From positions 3,978,501 to 4,042,500 of the forward strand of contig CP027224.1 of assembly GCA_002973635.1 (NCBI GenBank): a DNA stretch of 64,000 nt, read 5' to 3'. The notes under the pieces are model-generated. The model was not told the origin of the DNA. It ran no database searches and saw only the letters and a list, made by a program, of their open reading frames with translations. Of the stretch, positions 35,339 through 44,350 are shown in pieces; position 1 is the first letter of the stretch, and every line of letters starts with the position of its first letter. Both the position numbers and the translations under genes were made by a program. Source of the DNA: Lysinibacillus sp. B2A1 (GTDB lineage: Bacteria; Bacillota; Bacilli; Bacillales_A; Planococcaceae).

Positions 35339-36289
35339 TTAAGATGAAACTACGTAAGTCTTATCATTGTCCGTTGATGATAAAAACTCTTTTAATGCAC
35401 CTTTGTTCTTATCTAAATCAATATCTAAAACTTCACCTACATTTACACGTTTGTCTTCAAAAGAGCCTGCAATAGGAATGCGTAAAGTGTTCATCCCTTT
35501 AGATTCTCCATTTACTATCCCTTTTCCAATTGTAAGGATTGTTTTTTTATCAACATTTGTATCGATGTAGGAGTCTGCAACACCAAGTATTTTAGGCAAA
35601 TTCATTAAGCTTGAAATACCGATTTGTTCTTTCACCTTAGCCAATACTTCTTGTTGACGTTCCACTCGTCCAAAATCACTTAGACGATCATGGCGGAATC
35701 GTACATAGCCTAATAACTCGTTACCATGTAAAATTTGTTCTCCAGGCTTTAATGTCATGCCAATTCCATGAGACATTTCATAAGGAATATCAACCTCAAT
35801 CCCATCAGGTGCTAAAAGATCAATAATCTTAGGAAATCCTTTAAAATCGACTAAAGCGTAGTAATTAACATCAAGATCAAAATTTTGCTTAATGGTTTTC
35901 CTTACAAGTTCAGGACCTCCAAAAGCAAAGGCAGCATTCATTTTATTCATACCGTAATCTGGAATTTCGACATATGTATCCCTCATAATCGAAATAAGTT
36001 TTACATTATTTGTCGTTTGATCATAGTGTGCAATCATTAATGTATCCGATCTACCATCCTCATCTCTAGCATCACTTCCAATCAATAGCACATTAATCTG
36101 ACCAACCTGCACATCTGCACCATCAAATGGGTCAAATTTCTTTCCGTCATCTTTAAAAGGACCATCATCTGCTATTGCTAATCCGTTATTGTATTGATAA
36201 ATCGAATATAGAATCCCTGCTACAATTACTAATGCGAATGCTAAGAACAAATTTCTTAGCCATTTAAGGCTCTTTTTACTTCTTCTCAT
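35339..36289 (-). CDS. LCP-family cell-wall glycopolymer ligase (LytR-CpsA-Psr)
   Basis: 316 residues: short cytoplasmic basic tail, one membrane helix (NLFLAFALVIVAGILYSIY) and an extracellular LCP domain with DGRSDTLMIAHYD, the conserved Arg in SIMRDTYVEIP, and RFRHDRLSDFGRVERQQEVL. LCP enzymes attach teichoic acids or other glycopolymers to peptidoglycan. ATG at 36289 has AGGTGGA upstream. It follows the XRE-DUF1232 gene by 24 bp and is probably cotranscribed. Confidence 0.93.
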   Translation of the reverse strand: MRRSKKSLKWLRNLFLAFALVIVAGILYSIYQYNNGLAIADDGPFKDDGKKFDPFDGADVQVGQINVLLIGSDARDEDGRSDTLMIAHYDQTTNNVKLISIMRDTYVEIPDYGMNKMNAAFAFGGPELVRKTIKQNFDLDVNYYALVDFKGFPKIIDLLAPDGIEVDIPYEMSHGIGMTLKPGEQILHGNELLGYVRFRHDRLSDFGRVERQQEVLAKVKEQIGISSLMNLPKILGVADSYIDTNVDKKTILTIGKGIVNGESKGMNTLRIPIAGSFEDKRVNVGEVLDIDLDKNKGALKEFLSSTDNDKTYVVSS

Positions 36290-36313
36290 GACTAAATCCA
36301 CCTATCATTTAAC

Positions 36314-36964
36314 TCAATTTTTTAGTAATGTCTTTGTAGTTAGTTGTACAGCTATTGCATCATCTAAATAACCAATAGGAAATAGATAATCAGGTAAAAC
36401 ATCTACAGGAATAATAAAATATAATAAAGTACTTCCAATTATGGTTAGTTCAAAAAGTGTACCTTTCCCAACTAAGAATCTTTCATATAATTCTTTTAAT
36501 TTGCTTATAAAAGGACCTACGCTCCCTACATTCTTAATTTTCTCATCAAAATCCTTAACAATCATATTTTTACCTTCTTCTGTTTGCGCAAATAGTCCAT
36601 AGTTTTCTAGTTTCTGTTCAACGTGTGCCACCGAAAATTCATCATCATAAACATTAGAAGACCTAAGAAGAGCCTGTATTGCGTCAACAGATGTATGAAT
36701 ATCCGATTCAGATTTCTCTTGTCTTTGTTCAATGGGATATCCAGCAGCTTCAAAAAGATGAATTAAAGGAACTCCAAGGCAGTCAGCAAATTTTTCTAAA
36801 TGCTGTGGGGTTGCTTTTCGCTTATTATTTATTATCCGTGAAATTGTAGCTGTATCGATTTCAGTGAGCTCACTAAACTTTCGCATAGATAATGATCGCT
36901 CTTTCAAGAATTCTTTAAGCAATAAGCCAAGATTATTATTGTTTCTCTTCTCAGTCATTTTCAA
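36314..36964 (-). CDS. XRE-family regulator fused to a DUF1232 (YkvA-like) domain
   Basis: 216 residues. An N-terminal helix-turn-helix (SMRKFSELTEIDTATISRII) is followed by a linker and a C-terminal DUF1232-like segment (LLYFIIPVDVLPDYLFPIGY, then LDDAIA), which is often membrane-associated. The TTG at 36964 has AAGGAGG at the best spacing; the ATG two codons on is an alternative. Fusion of a repressor-like domain to DUF1232 is unusual. It probably controls itself and the LCP gene through the palindromes at 37035 and 37183. Confidence 0.82.
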   Translation of the reverse strand: MKMTEKRNNNNLGLLLKEFLKERSLSMRKFSELTEIDTATISRIINNKRKATPQHLEKFADCLGVPLIHLFEAAGYPIEQRQEKSESDIHTSVDAIQALLRSSNVYDDEFSVAHVEQKLENYGLFAQTEEGKNMIVKDFDEKIKNVGSVGPFISKLKELYERFLVGKGTLFELTIIGSTLLYFIIPVDVLPDYLFPIGYLDDAIAVQLTTKTLLKN

Positions 36965-37034
36965 TTCTACCTCCTTGCTTTTCTACCATTACTGAATTCA
37001 GTTATAACTATCATTCTAAAGAAGTGTATTATCA

Positions 37035-37053
37035 TGTTGACATTTTGTCAACA
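37035..37053. promoter_or_regulatory. Palindromic operator candidate 1
   Basis: TGTTGAC-ATTTT-GTCAACA, a perfect 7-5-7 dyad 70 bp before the XRE start. The 17-bp core GTTGA-N7-TCAAC recurs at 37183-37199. Confidence 0.65.
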
Positions 37054-37182
37054 AAATTGGTTAAAAGAGAGCTGCAAATAAAATGACACAGTTATTTATT
37101 GTTCCAAACTGCCCTCTCAGCAAATAAATCAACTCGAACATTAGCTACTACTTCCTAATTTGGCCTGGATGCATCTTATTAC

Positions 37183-37199
37183 GTTGACAAAAAATCAAC
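37183..37199. promoter_or_regulatory. Palindromic operator candidate 2
   Basis: GTTGA-N7-TCAAC with the same total length as candidate 1, 147 bp further right, in the divergent region between the XRE and methyltransferase genes. It may link the methyltransferase to the same regulator. Confidence 0.55.
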
Positions 37200-37415
37200 A
37201 GTCATAAATACAGTATACTAAATAATAACCGTTATAACGTGGGAATGATATCTGTTCCAACAGGAGGTTTATGGGGCATTTGGATACTGGTTACGAGGTT
37301 AGGTACAATTGTAGGGTATTCCTCTTTATTCCAAAGTGGAATCAAAATTGTTATTTTCTAGAATTTCTATTCAATTAAACTCTTTGTTATGCTCAAATAA
37401 AGGAGCTGAAGTAAA
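37200..37415. other. Intergenic stretch before the methyltransferase gene
   Basis: Part of the 451-bp divergent region. It holds a short open frame (37247-37363, about 38 hydrophobic residues beginning MISVPTGGLWGIW) without a convincing ribosome site, and a small hairpin ATTCCA-AAG-TGGAAT. It could be a gene remnant; nothing firmer can be said. Confidence 0.35.
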
Positions 37416-38174
37416 ATGACAACAAAATGGAATGCCAATTTATACGATCAAAAGCATGACTTTGTTTCAAAATTTGGAGAAAGCTTAGTGGACCTGCTTA
37501 GACCACAGAAAAATGAAGTAATATTAGATGTTGGTTGTGGGACAGGAGATTTAGCACATGAAATTGCAACACATGGTGCCATTGTTCAAGGAATTGATGC
37601 CTCTCAGGACATGATTATCGCGGCACAGCAAAAATATCCTGACATAGAGTTTCAAGCGGTGAATGCTACAACATTCTCCACTGACAATCAATTCGATGCT
37701 GCCTTCTCGAACGCAGCCCTTCATTGGATGAAGCAAGCAGATCAAGTTATTGAAAATATCTATAAATCGCTTAAACAAGGAGGGCGTTTTGTTGCTGAAA
37801 TGGGTGGAGATGGTAATATTGCCTCTATAGTATGGGCACTTCAAAAAAGCATGGAGGATTTGCAACTACCTTATAGAGAGGAATATTTCCCTTGGTATTT
37901 CCCCACTTTAGAAGAATATCAATCAAAATTAGAAAAAGTTGGCTTTATGGTTGATACGATTACACTATATGAGCGACCAACACCTCTTCAGGGTGCGGAA
38001 GGGCTTCGTAATTGGTTAGTGATGTTTAGTCATAACATCCTACAGCATTTAACGGAAAAAGAGAAAGAGCAAATTTACACAAAATGTGAGGAACTATTAA
38101 AACCTAACTATTATCAGGATCAACAATGGGTTGCTGATTATTGTCGACTACGATTTGTTGCTATCAAAAAATAA
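37416..38174 (+). CDS. SAM-dependent class I methyltransferase
   Basis: 252 residues. Motif I is VILDVGCGTGDLAHE near residue 38, motif II QGIDASQDMI near 60 and the post-motif NAALHWMKQ near 102, giving the trans-aconitate/UbiE-like type. AAAGGAG before the ATG. The acceptor is unknown. It ends at a terminator that was duplicated by the IS1182-type insertion. Confidence 0.9.
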   Translation: MTTKWNANLYDQKHDFVSKFGESLVDLLRPQKNEVILDVGCGTGDLAHEIATHGAIVQGIDASQDMIIAAQQKYPDIEFQAVNATTFSTDNQFDAAFSNAALHWMKQADQVIENIYKSLKQGGRFVAEMGGDGNIASIVWALQKSMEDLQLPYREEYFPWYFPTLEEYQSKLEKVGFMVDTITLYERPTPLQGAEGLRNWLVMFSHNILQHLTEKEKEQIYTKCEELLKPNYYQDQQWVADYCRLRFVAIKK

Positions 38175-38185
38175 TATAAAGTTAT

Positions 38186-38217
38186 AAAAGAACGTATGTA
38201 TTCCAATACGTTCTTTT
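38186..38217. terminator. Terminator hairpin, left duplicate
   Basis: Stem AAAAGAACGTAT / ATACGTTCTTTT. The same 32 bases are present at 39770-39801. It still has four T and ends the methyltransferase transcript. Confidence 0.85.
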
Positions 38218-39769
38218 CATAGTGTTGAAATAAGATTATGTCAATGAAAATGCCACAAATTTTTTATGGCATTTTTATGATTCTATTTGTTTTTTTAAAC
38301 AGATTCTTCTATAATTTCATGTGTTAGGTGTAGACCAATTTGCTTGAGTGAGCGGAGTTTGGTCCACTTTTTCAAGTTTTGTATGATGGCTGTCATCAAA
38401 ACTTGTCTTTTTACTTTTTGGACTCCACGGTAACGCGCATAGCGTAAACCGTGGAGTTCTTTACTATGTGCGAAGCTAAGTTCGACAGTGGCTGGACGTA
38501 CAGAACGAAGGATTTTCCCCCGATAGGACAAGCGTTGCCCTCGTAATTGATTATAAATTTCTTGGTGAATCGAAATTCGTAACACACGGTCTTCGTTTTC
38601 CCTTTTTACAAAAGGGCAGAATTGACAACTTCCTTTTGGTGGTTTGAATTCGTGATAGCCCTGTCGATTCGTTGTTTTATAATAAAATGGTACACCACAT
38701 GGACAGGCATAGAGATCCTCATTCACCTGTTTAAACTGATAACGGCGACAATTCGGGTGGTCCTTCGTTGCGAATCGTCGATAAGACATATAAACGAAGA
38801 ATTTCCTTTCAAACAATCTTCGGGCAAGAGGGGCATTGTAATAACCTGAGTCGAGCGCTATTTCCTTCGCGTATTGCCCAAATAATTGCTTTAATTGATC
38901 CACTTGTCCTACTAATTTACGATGCCCTGGTACATTCGCAGCTGTGACATCTGTCGCAATAATAAAGTTATGTAACGAATCCACAATACGGTGCTCAAAA
39001 TACGCAAAGCGCCCACGTTCATCATGTTTAACAGACAAACGTGCTTCCGGATCCACAGGGCTACTATTTGTTCGCTTTTCTTCTACCTTTGGCTCTTTTG
39101 TCATAAGAAATTTCTTCCCATGACGCGCACGGTGTTCATTAATAAGCGTTAAATCATCCTCTTTTTCTTCTATGATTTTCTCTTCAATCTGTACGTTACG
39201 CACCCGTTTATTGGCATTCGCTTTTAATTCCGTTTCATCTGCCACCCATGTTTCGTTCGCAATAAATCCTTCATCGTGAATGAAAAGAAGACAATGTTGA
39301 AAAAGTTCCTCCCAAAACGTCACACCCTGCAGACGTTGCGAAAGAAACTTAGAGATGGTTGAGTGATCTGGAATTTTTTCTGTAGGAGAAATGCCTAAAA
39401 ACCAGCGATACGTTGCGTGTTGCTTCACTTGCTTACACGTAAAACGAACTGAACGAAAGCCTTCTAAATACTGAATCAATAAGATTTTCACCAACATGAT
39501 GGGATCTTTTGTTGGGCGACCAATACTGTATGGATAAAAAACTTCCAATTGTTTCGATACAAAATTCCAGTCCATCACTTGATCCATCTTCACTAACTGA
39601 TGCGAAGGGTCGTACATCATCTCGTAGAATTTTCGATTCTCTTCAATCTCTCTTCTGGAGTATGTAACGTACATAAAAAATCCCCTCATTTCACTTATTT
39701 CATTAATGAGAGAATTTTATTGGAATGTTCACATTTTGTCTATAGACGATTTTGTTTTTCAACAGAATG
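38218..39769 (-). mobile_element. IS1182-type insertion sequence with terminator duplication
   Basis: 1,552 bp between exact 32-bp direct copies of a terminator hairpin. The ends are CATAGTGTTGAAA on the left and CATTCTGTTGAAA read from the right. It has one intact transposase gene. Long target repeats and insertion at hairpins are known for some IS1182 members. The end sequences closely resemble those of the transposase-less element at 32877-35182. Confidence 0.9.
38295..39674 (-). CDS. IS1182-family transposase
   Basis: 459 residues. The N-terminal family pattern YSIGRPTKDPIMLVKILLIQ near residue 45 and DHSTISKFLSQRL near 105 are visible; the catalytic region has ADETELKANANK, then IIATDVTAANVPGH, ALDSGYYN, and a zinc-like C-terminal CPCGVPFYYK / CQFCPF. 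The final FAHSKELHGLRYARYRG carries the late Glu. ATG at 39674 has GAGGGGATT upstream. Intact. Confidence 0.94.
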   Translation of the reverse strand: MYVTYSRREIEENRKFYEMMYDPSHQLVKMDQVMDWNFVSKQLEVFYPYSIGRPTKDPIMLVKILLIQYLEGFRSVRFTCKQVKQHATYRWFLGISPTEKIPDHSTISKFLSQRLQGVTFWEELFQHCLLFIHDEGFIANETWVADETELKANANKRVRNVQIEEKIIEEKEDDLTLINEHRARHGKKFLMTKEPKVEEKRTNSSPVDPEARLSVKHDERGRFAYFEHRIVDSLHNFIIATDVTAANVPGHRKLVGQVDQLKQLFGQYAKEIALDSGYYNAPLARRLFERKFFVYMSYRRFATKDHPNCRRYQFKQVNEDLYACPCGVPFYYKTTNRQGYHEFKPPKGSCQFCPFVKRENEDRVLRISIHQEIYNQLRGQRLSYRGKILRSVRPATVELSFAHSKELHGLRYARYRGVQKVKRQVLMTAIIQNLKKWTKLRSLKQIGLHLTHEIIEESV

Positions 39770-39801
39770 AAAAGAACGTATGTATTCCAATACGTTCTTT
39801 T
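39770..39801. terminator. Terminator hairpin, right duplicate
   Basis: The same 32 bases as at 38186-38217, followed by TGC. It ends the minus-strand anti-sigma gene at 39808 and was probably the original convergent terminator. Confidence 0.88.
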
Positions 39802-39807
39802 TGCTTC

Positions 39808-40419
39808 TTAAAATACATTAATAGAGAATCGACCTTTGTTAGCTTTAATTTCGAATGAGTAACTTTTAGTGTTTTTTAATGTATCTAATTTCATACTCTT
39901 CCCTGGCGATATCCGGAATTCGTCTACTACAATATTATCATTCTCATCTTTTATTCTTAGCCAAACATCTCCCTCATTATTTGCATCATTAACAATTTCC
40001 TTGTTCCAAAAAATATTAGTAAATGTTAAATAATCTTGATCATCAAAATATAGTTTATCCCATTCTTCCTGGTTATCGGTGATTTCAATAATAGCACTAC
40101 TTCTTGGAAAAAAGATTTCATTGACTACGCCCACCTCCTGAACCACAAAAGAGCCTATTACTGTTAGCATAAAGGTCAGCAAAATAGACAATACAATTTG
40201 AATACGGCGCTTTTTATTTATTTTTTTAAACGGTGCTTTGGCCACGGTTACCTCATTAGGTAAGATTTGAATAGCATTTTTTGATTGCTCTATTATCTCT
40301 TTATATTTTCGGCATTCCTCACACTGCTGTAAATGTTCCTCCACCACTTTACAAGATTCTTGACTGCAAATGCCATCGATAAAGGAAGGCAGTAAATCCT
40401 TAATAATATTACAGTTCAA
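39808..40419 (-). CDS. Zinc-finger anti-sigma factor
   Basis: 203 residues. The cytoplasmic N-terminus has the HxxxCxxC ZAS motif in EEHLQQCEECRKY near residue 32, preceded by CNIIKDLLPSFIDGICSQE, followed by one membrane helix (IVLSILLTFMLTVIGSFVVQ) and a 100-residue extracellular beta part. The TTG at 40419 has GAGGTG at 6-base spacing; GTG three codons upstream overlaps that site. It overlaps the sigma gene by 11 bases. Confidence 0.88.
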   Translation of the reverse strand: MNCNIIKDLLPSFIDGICSQESCKVVEEHLQQCEECRKYKEIIEQSKNAIQILPNEVTVAKAPFKKINKKRRIQIVLSILLTFMLTVIGSFVVQEVGVVNEIFFPRSSAIIEITDNQEEWDKLYFDDQDYLTFTNIFWNKEIVNDANNEGDVWLRIKDENDNIVVDEFRISPGKSMKLDTLKNTKSYSFEIKANKGRFSINVF

Positions 40420-40921
40420 TATTTTCACCTCGAATTCTTTCTATTAATTTTAATTTGGCTCGATAAAACGTCACTCTTGCCCAATTCTCACTTTTCTCGA
40501 ATATCTCCCCAATCTCCTTGAAACTAAAATTGACGGAAGTTCTAAGTATAAAGATTTCGCGATATGGTTCATTTAGTAAATGAATTTCTTTATGTATAGA
40601 AATTAATGTGTTACGCTTGATCACTTCCACATCTGGTAAGTCTGCATTAGATGGCACATCATAGCCCATTTGTATCATTTGTTCAACACTCCTGTGATGA
40701 TGACGTTTTTCCTTTTTTAGATGGTTATAGTATGTATGCTTTGCAATTTTACATAACCAGACAGTCATTTTACATTCACCATTGTATCGCTCAATTGATT
40801 TGACAGCTTGATAGAAGGTTTCTTGGGTCAGTTCTTCTGCTAAATCAACATCAGCTGTTAAACAAATAAGAAATCGTTTTATGTCAGCTGCGTAAGTATA
40901 GATGTCACTTAACTCTTCCAT
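40409..40921 (-). CDS. ECF-type RNA polymerase sigma factor
   Basis: 170 residues with region 2 (TADVDLAEELTQETFYQAVK) and region 4 (LNEPYREIFILRTSVNFSFKEI ... SENWARVTFYRAKLKL; in parts). Of the SigM/SigV/YlaC-like group that pairs with ZAS anti-sigmas. Strong GGGAGGAGG at the start. Third ECF module in this window and the only one with the classical zinc anti-sigma. Confidence 0.92.
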   Translation of the reverse strand: MEELSDIYTYAADIKRFLICLTADVDLAEELTQETFYQAVKSIERYNGECKMTVWLCKIAKHTYYNHLKKEKRHHHRSVEQMIQMGYDVPSNADLPDVEVIKRNTLISIHKEIHLLNEPYREIFILRTSVNFSFKEIGEIFEKSENWARVTFYRAKLKLIERIRGENIEL

Positions 40922-41013
40922 CCTCCTCCCTCCCCTCTAAGATTTTTCATTGAGATACTTATATATAGACTTTCTCTACGATTCGTTACAAAAAATTTTA
41001 ATTTTTTTCATAA

Positions 41014-41051
41014 AAAAACCTTCACAAGTTGTTTTACTCACATTGTGAAGG
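41014..41051 (-). terminator. Rho-independent terminator of the ccdA-like operon
   Basis: CCTTCACAA / TTGTGAAGG with a 15-base loop, followed by TTTTTTT on the minus strand. Confidence 0.88.
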
Positions 41052-41097
41052 TCAAAGAATTTCTTACTATGCACGAGATAATACACCAATCAAAACA

Positions 41098-41814
41098 TTA
41101 AAAACCAGTAAATCCATCAAAATATGGGCTTAACCAAATTGTGATGTACGTTAATCCATCAAAAAATAAAATAATACCAAGTACAACCATCATATAGCCA
41201 CCTATTTTTGTAATGACTGTGCTATATTTTCGTATCCATCCTAATTTCGTAATAAATTGTGATAGTAGTAAAAATGGGATCGCAAACCCTAGCACATACA
41301 CAACCATGTAAAACACGCCAACATTAGGATTTTGGGAAGCCATCATAAAAACCGCGCCAGTAATAGGGCCAGAACACGGTGTCCATCCAGCAGCAAATGC
41401 AAGTCCAATTAGTAATGAGCCAAAATAGCCTGTTGGTCGATTTTTAATAGCTAGTCTCTTCTCTTGCATCAGAAACTTCGGTGACAAAAAACCGATGATG
41501 ATTAATCCGAAAATAACAATTAAAATAGCGCCAATTTGACGAAGTAAATCCTTATATTGAAAAAAGAACCAGCCTACTAATGATGAACCGTATCCTAAGA
41601 AGATAAAAATAATTGAAAAACCTAATAGAAAAAAGATTGTATGAAGCAAGCCAATTCTTTTTGATTTTTTATTTTCTCCCTGTAATTCATCCAATGACAT
41701 ACCCGTAATATAGGAAATAAATGCAGGGTATAGCGGTAAGGTACAAGGTGAAATAAAATTCAAAAATCCTGCACCAAATGCTAATAATATATTCAAGTCT
41801 GACAGCATAGTCAA
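41098..41814 (-). CDS. ccdA: CcdA-type cytochrome c biogenesis / thiol electron carrier
   Basis: 238 residues, six membrane helices. The two conserved cysteine sites are NFISPCTLPLYPAFISY near residue 23 and GWTPCSGPI near 150. CcdA passes electrons from thioredoxin to extracytoplasmic thiol-disulphide proteins for cytochrome c or spore maturation. It follows a paralogous gene by 13 bp. The gene symbol is assigned by family similarity. Confidence 0.85.
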   Translation of the reverse strand: MTMLSDLNILLAFGAGFLNFISPCTLPLYPAFISYITGMSLDELQGENKKSKRIGLLHTIFFLLGFSIIFIFLGYGSSLVGWFFFQYKDLLRQIGAILIVIFGLIIIGFLSPKFLMQEKRLAIKNRPTGYFGSLLIGLAFAAGWTPCSGPITGAVFMMASQNPNVGVFYMVVYVLGFAIPFLLLSQFITKLGWIRKYSTVITKIGGYMMVVLGIILFFDGLTYITIWLSPYFDGFTGF

Positions 41815-41827
41815 TAGCTTCCTTTCT

Positions 41828-42565
41828 TCAGTATAGTGCCCAGTATGTAATGGTATCTGTTACACCTATAATGATTAAAATTACACCCGCTACATTTTGA
41901 ATTACTCTCCCCATTCTCATGCTAAATCGTATAATGACACGTTTCTCATAAAAGAAATGAATCAGTGCCAACATGATCAAAAGCGGTACGGAGGTTGCTA
42001 CACCAAAAATAGCTGGTAGCACTAGGCCATACGAAGTTGATGCAACCGTCGGCATTAGCCATACAAAGAAAAGTACGAACATTGTTGGGCAAAAGGCTAG
42101 AGAAAAACTAGCACCCATCAGCAGGGAACCAATTTCCCCTTCTTTCAACACTGTTGGAAGAAGCGAAGAAATTCGATTCAGAAATTTTATTTTAAAAATG
42201 CCAATGAGTACGAGACCCGTTATTATCATAATCGGACCTATTGCCTGGCGAAAAATAGGAAAATACACAGTCATTTTCGTTTCAAAAGATTGGCCAAATA
42301 TCCATGCAAAAAAGCCTAATAAACTAAAGACAATAACCTTCCCAACTATAAAAAACACAATTTCCTGCCAATTACTTTTCATTTGCATAGTACGATTCCC
42401 ATAAAAAGTAATAGCGCTCATATTACCTGTTATTTGACAAGGAGCTAAAGCGCCTATTAAGCCAAGCAGAATCGCCATAATAAGCGGGGCATGCTCATAG
42501 GCATTCAAAAATTCTGATATAGGATTGCTTATGATTTGGCTTATTTTTGACATCAACGTATACAT
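41828..42565 (-). CDS. Second CcdA/DsbD-like membrane protein
   Basis: 245 residues, six to seven helices. The paired cysteine sites are GALAPCQITGN near residue 43 and SLAFCPTMFV near 160, matching CcdA-like architecture but with divergent surroundings, as in cytochrome c biogenesis transmembrane proteins linked to metal resistance. With the neighbour it may form a pair that moves reducing equivalents across the membrane. No thioredoxin partner lies nearby. Confidence 0.8.
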   Translation of the reverse strand: MYTLMSKISQIISNPISEFLNAYEHAPLIMAILLGLIGALAPCQITGNMSAITFYGNRTMQMKSNWQEIVFFIVGKVIVFSLLGFFAWIFGQSFETKMTVYFPIFRQAIGPIMIITGLVLIGIFKIKFLNRISSLLPTVLKEGEIGSLLMGASFSLAFCPTMFVLFFVWLMPTVASTSYGLVLPAIFGVATSVPLLIMLALIHFFYEKRVIIRFSMRMGRVIQNVAGVILIIIGVTDTITYWALY

Positions 42566-42621
42566 TTAAAACACCTACTATATTATTGCTGAAGTATGTT
42601 TGTTTATCTAAATATTCTTTG

Positions 42622-43252
42622 TACTCGGGTGTTTTTTGACTTTACCTGAGCGGATCTCTCTTGCACTCGAGCGTTTTTCGGCTATACCTGAGCGGATCTC
42701 TCCTGCACCTGAGCGTTTTTACACTTTGCCAGAGCGATTCTCTCTTGCACCCGAGCGTTTTTCCGCTTTACCTGAGCAATTCTCTCTTGCACCCGAGCAT
42801 TTTTACACTTTGCCTGAGCAATTCTCTCTTGTACCCGAGCGTTTTTACACTTTACCTGAGCGGGTCTCTCTTGCACCCGAGCGTTTTTCCGCTTTACCTG
42901 AGCGATTCTCTCTTGCACCCGAGCGTTTTTCCGCTTTACCTGAGCAATTCTCTCTTGCACCCGAGCGTTTTTACACTTTACCTGAGCAATTCTCTCTTGC
43001 ACCCGAGCGTTTTTCCGCTTTACCTGAGCGGGTCTCTCTTGCACCCGAGCGTTTTTCCTCTTTGCCTGAGCGATTCTCTCTTGCACCTGAGCGTTTTTCC
43101 TCTTTACCTGAGCGGATCTGAGGTTAGTATCTCTCCTGCACCCGAGCGTTTTTCCTCTTTGCCTGAGCGATTCTCTCTTGCACCTGAGCGTTTTTCCTCT
43201 TTACCTGAGCGGATCTCTCTTGCACCTGAGCGTTTTTACACCTTACCTGTTT
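42622..43252 (+). repeat. Long intergenic array of 21-bp units
   Basis: Two unit types alternate: TACCTGAGCGNTTCTCTCTTG and CACCCGAGCGTTTTTCCGCTT, each 21 bp. From 42643 to 43104 there are 22 successive units with no change of length; a 13-bp insertion at about 43119-43131 breaks the phase once, and about five further units follow. It explains most of the 864-bp gap. Frames open on both strands because 21 is divisible by 3, but none has a ribosome site, so I treat it as noncoding. Confidence 0.88.
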
Positions 43253-43429
43253 TATATGGGTAACTGTATGCATACTAAACTATGAAAGAGATTGACTTCC
43301 TCTTTGTTTATGCGGATTACATACCACTAGTATATAAAGTAAATATGAATAATTGATGCAGATTAGCGTTTTAACAGATGCACTTTTGACCAAAGTATGT
43401 CTAATGTAGTTTTATAGCTTGTTGTACCT

Positions 43430-44299
43430 TTACTCACAAACTAAATCATCGTAAATTAGGTGACAAACCGATAAAAAATTCTCAATATCAGCTGATAAAT
43501 ATTTTGCTAGAAAGTAGCTATTGGACATAATATGAGAAAATTCTTGTACGGAATAGCTATGTAATAAATTCTGTTGATAATCAGCCTCAATGACACTTCT
43601 TGGTAAAAAGGCAATGCCAAGTCCATGCTTCACAAAATTTTTAATAACCTCAGTTTGATTAATATGCATGCTTTTATAGCGCTTAAATTGTTGTAATACT
43701 TGCTGTATGTCTTGCCAATAGGGTGCATATTCATGTGTTAAAATCATTTCTTGTTGTAAAAGTGTCAGCGCATCCACCTCTTTTTTTATCATTGGAGCAA
43801 TTAATTGAAGTGGTTCCTGTGCGAGAAGGACAGTATGAAGATCTCGAGTGGAGGTCAGTTTTGATAAACCAATATCTACCTCTCCTGTATAAACCGCCTC
43901 TCCTATTTCATTAGACTTTAATAGCTCAATCGTAATTTGTATGGAAGGTTTCTGTCGTTGAAATGTTTGGATAATGGCTGGTAATGTAGAATTGGCAATT
44001 TGAGGTGCAACCCCGATCGTTAAATGGGACGTATACCCATGCAAAAAGGATTCCATTTTATGTATTCCTTCATCCACAGTCATTATCATTTTTTCTGCCT
44101 TTTGAAAAAAGTAAGCACCAAAACGATTTAGTTTCACCTGCTTCCCCTGTCTATCAAATAACGTTGTTTGCAATTCCTTTTCAAGATGCTGTATATGCTT
44201 TGATACTGTAGATTGTGTAATAAATCGTTGTTCAGCCGTTTCGCGAAAATTTTCTGTTCTTGCAGCAACTAGAAATGTTCTGATCCATTCTGTTTCCAT
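43430..44299 (-). CDS. LysR-family transcriptional regulator
   Basis: 289 residues. The N-terminal LysR helix-turn-helix is clear (FLVAARTENFRETAEQRFITQSTVSKHIQHLEKEL, shown here as a region from residue 7 to 40 only by its ends), followed by a periplasmic-binding-like effector domain from residue 90. ATG at 44299 gives the standard METEWIRTF start; an ATG eight codons upstream lacks a ribosome site. Divergent from spo0M by 111 bp. Confidence 0.9.
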   Translation of the reverse strand: METEWIRTFLVAARTENFRETAEQRFITQSTVSKHIQHLEKELQTTLFDRQGKQVKLNRFGAYFFQKAEKMIMTVDEGIHKMESFLHGYTSHLTIGVAPQIANSTLPAIIQTFQRQKPSIQITIELLKSNEIGEAVYTGEVDIGLSKLTSTRDLHTVLLAQEPLQLIAPMIKKEVDALTLLQQEMILTHEYAPYWQDIQQVLQQFKRYKSMHINQTEVIKNFVKHGLGIAFLPRSVIEADYQQNLLHSYSVQEFSHIMSNSYFLAKYLSADIENFLSVCHLIYDDLVCE

Positions 44300-44350
44300 C
44301 TCGACGCCCCATTTGTTTTTCATACATTATAACGAAAATTTTTTATATCT

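Noticed and set aside
37247..37363. 38-residue hydrophobic peptide
   Set aside because: No convincing ribosome site; could be a gene remnant. Mentioned only as part of the intergenic region.
32846..39801. Composite transposon carrying LCP, XRE and methyltransferase genes
   Set aside because: The two elements each have their own flanking target duplications of different terminators, so they inserted independently.
42622..43252. CRISPR array
   Set aside because: Units are contiguous, with no unique spacers and no cas genes nearby.
42636..43263. Long open frames with 7- and 14-residue repeats (PERFSLAPERFSA type) on the + strand and a matching one on the - strand
   Set aside because: They arise because the 21-bp repeat unit is a multiple of three. 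No ribosome site, and a 13-bp insertion breaks the frame without apparent selection.
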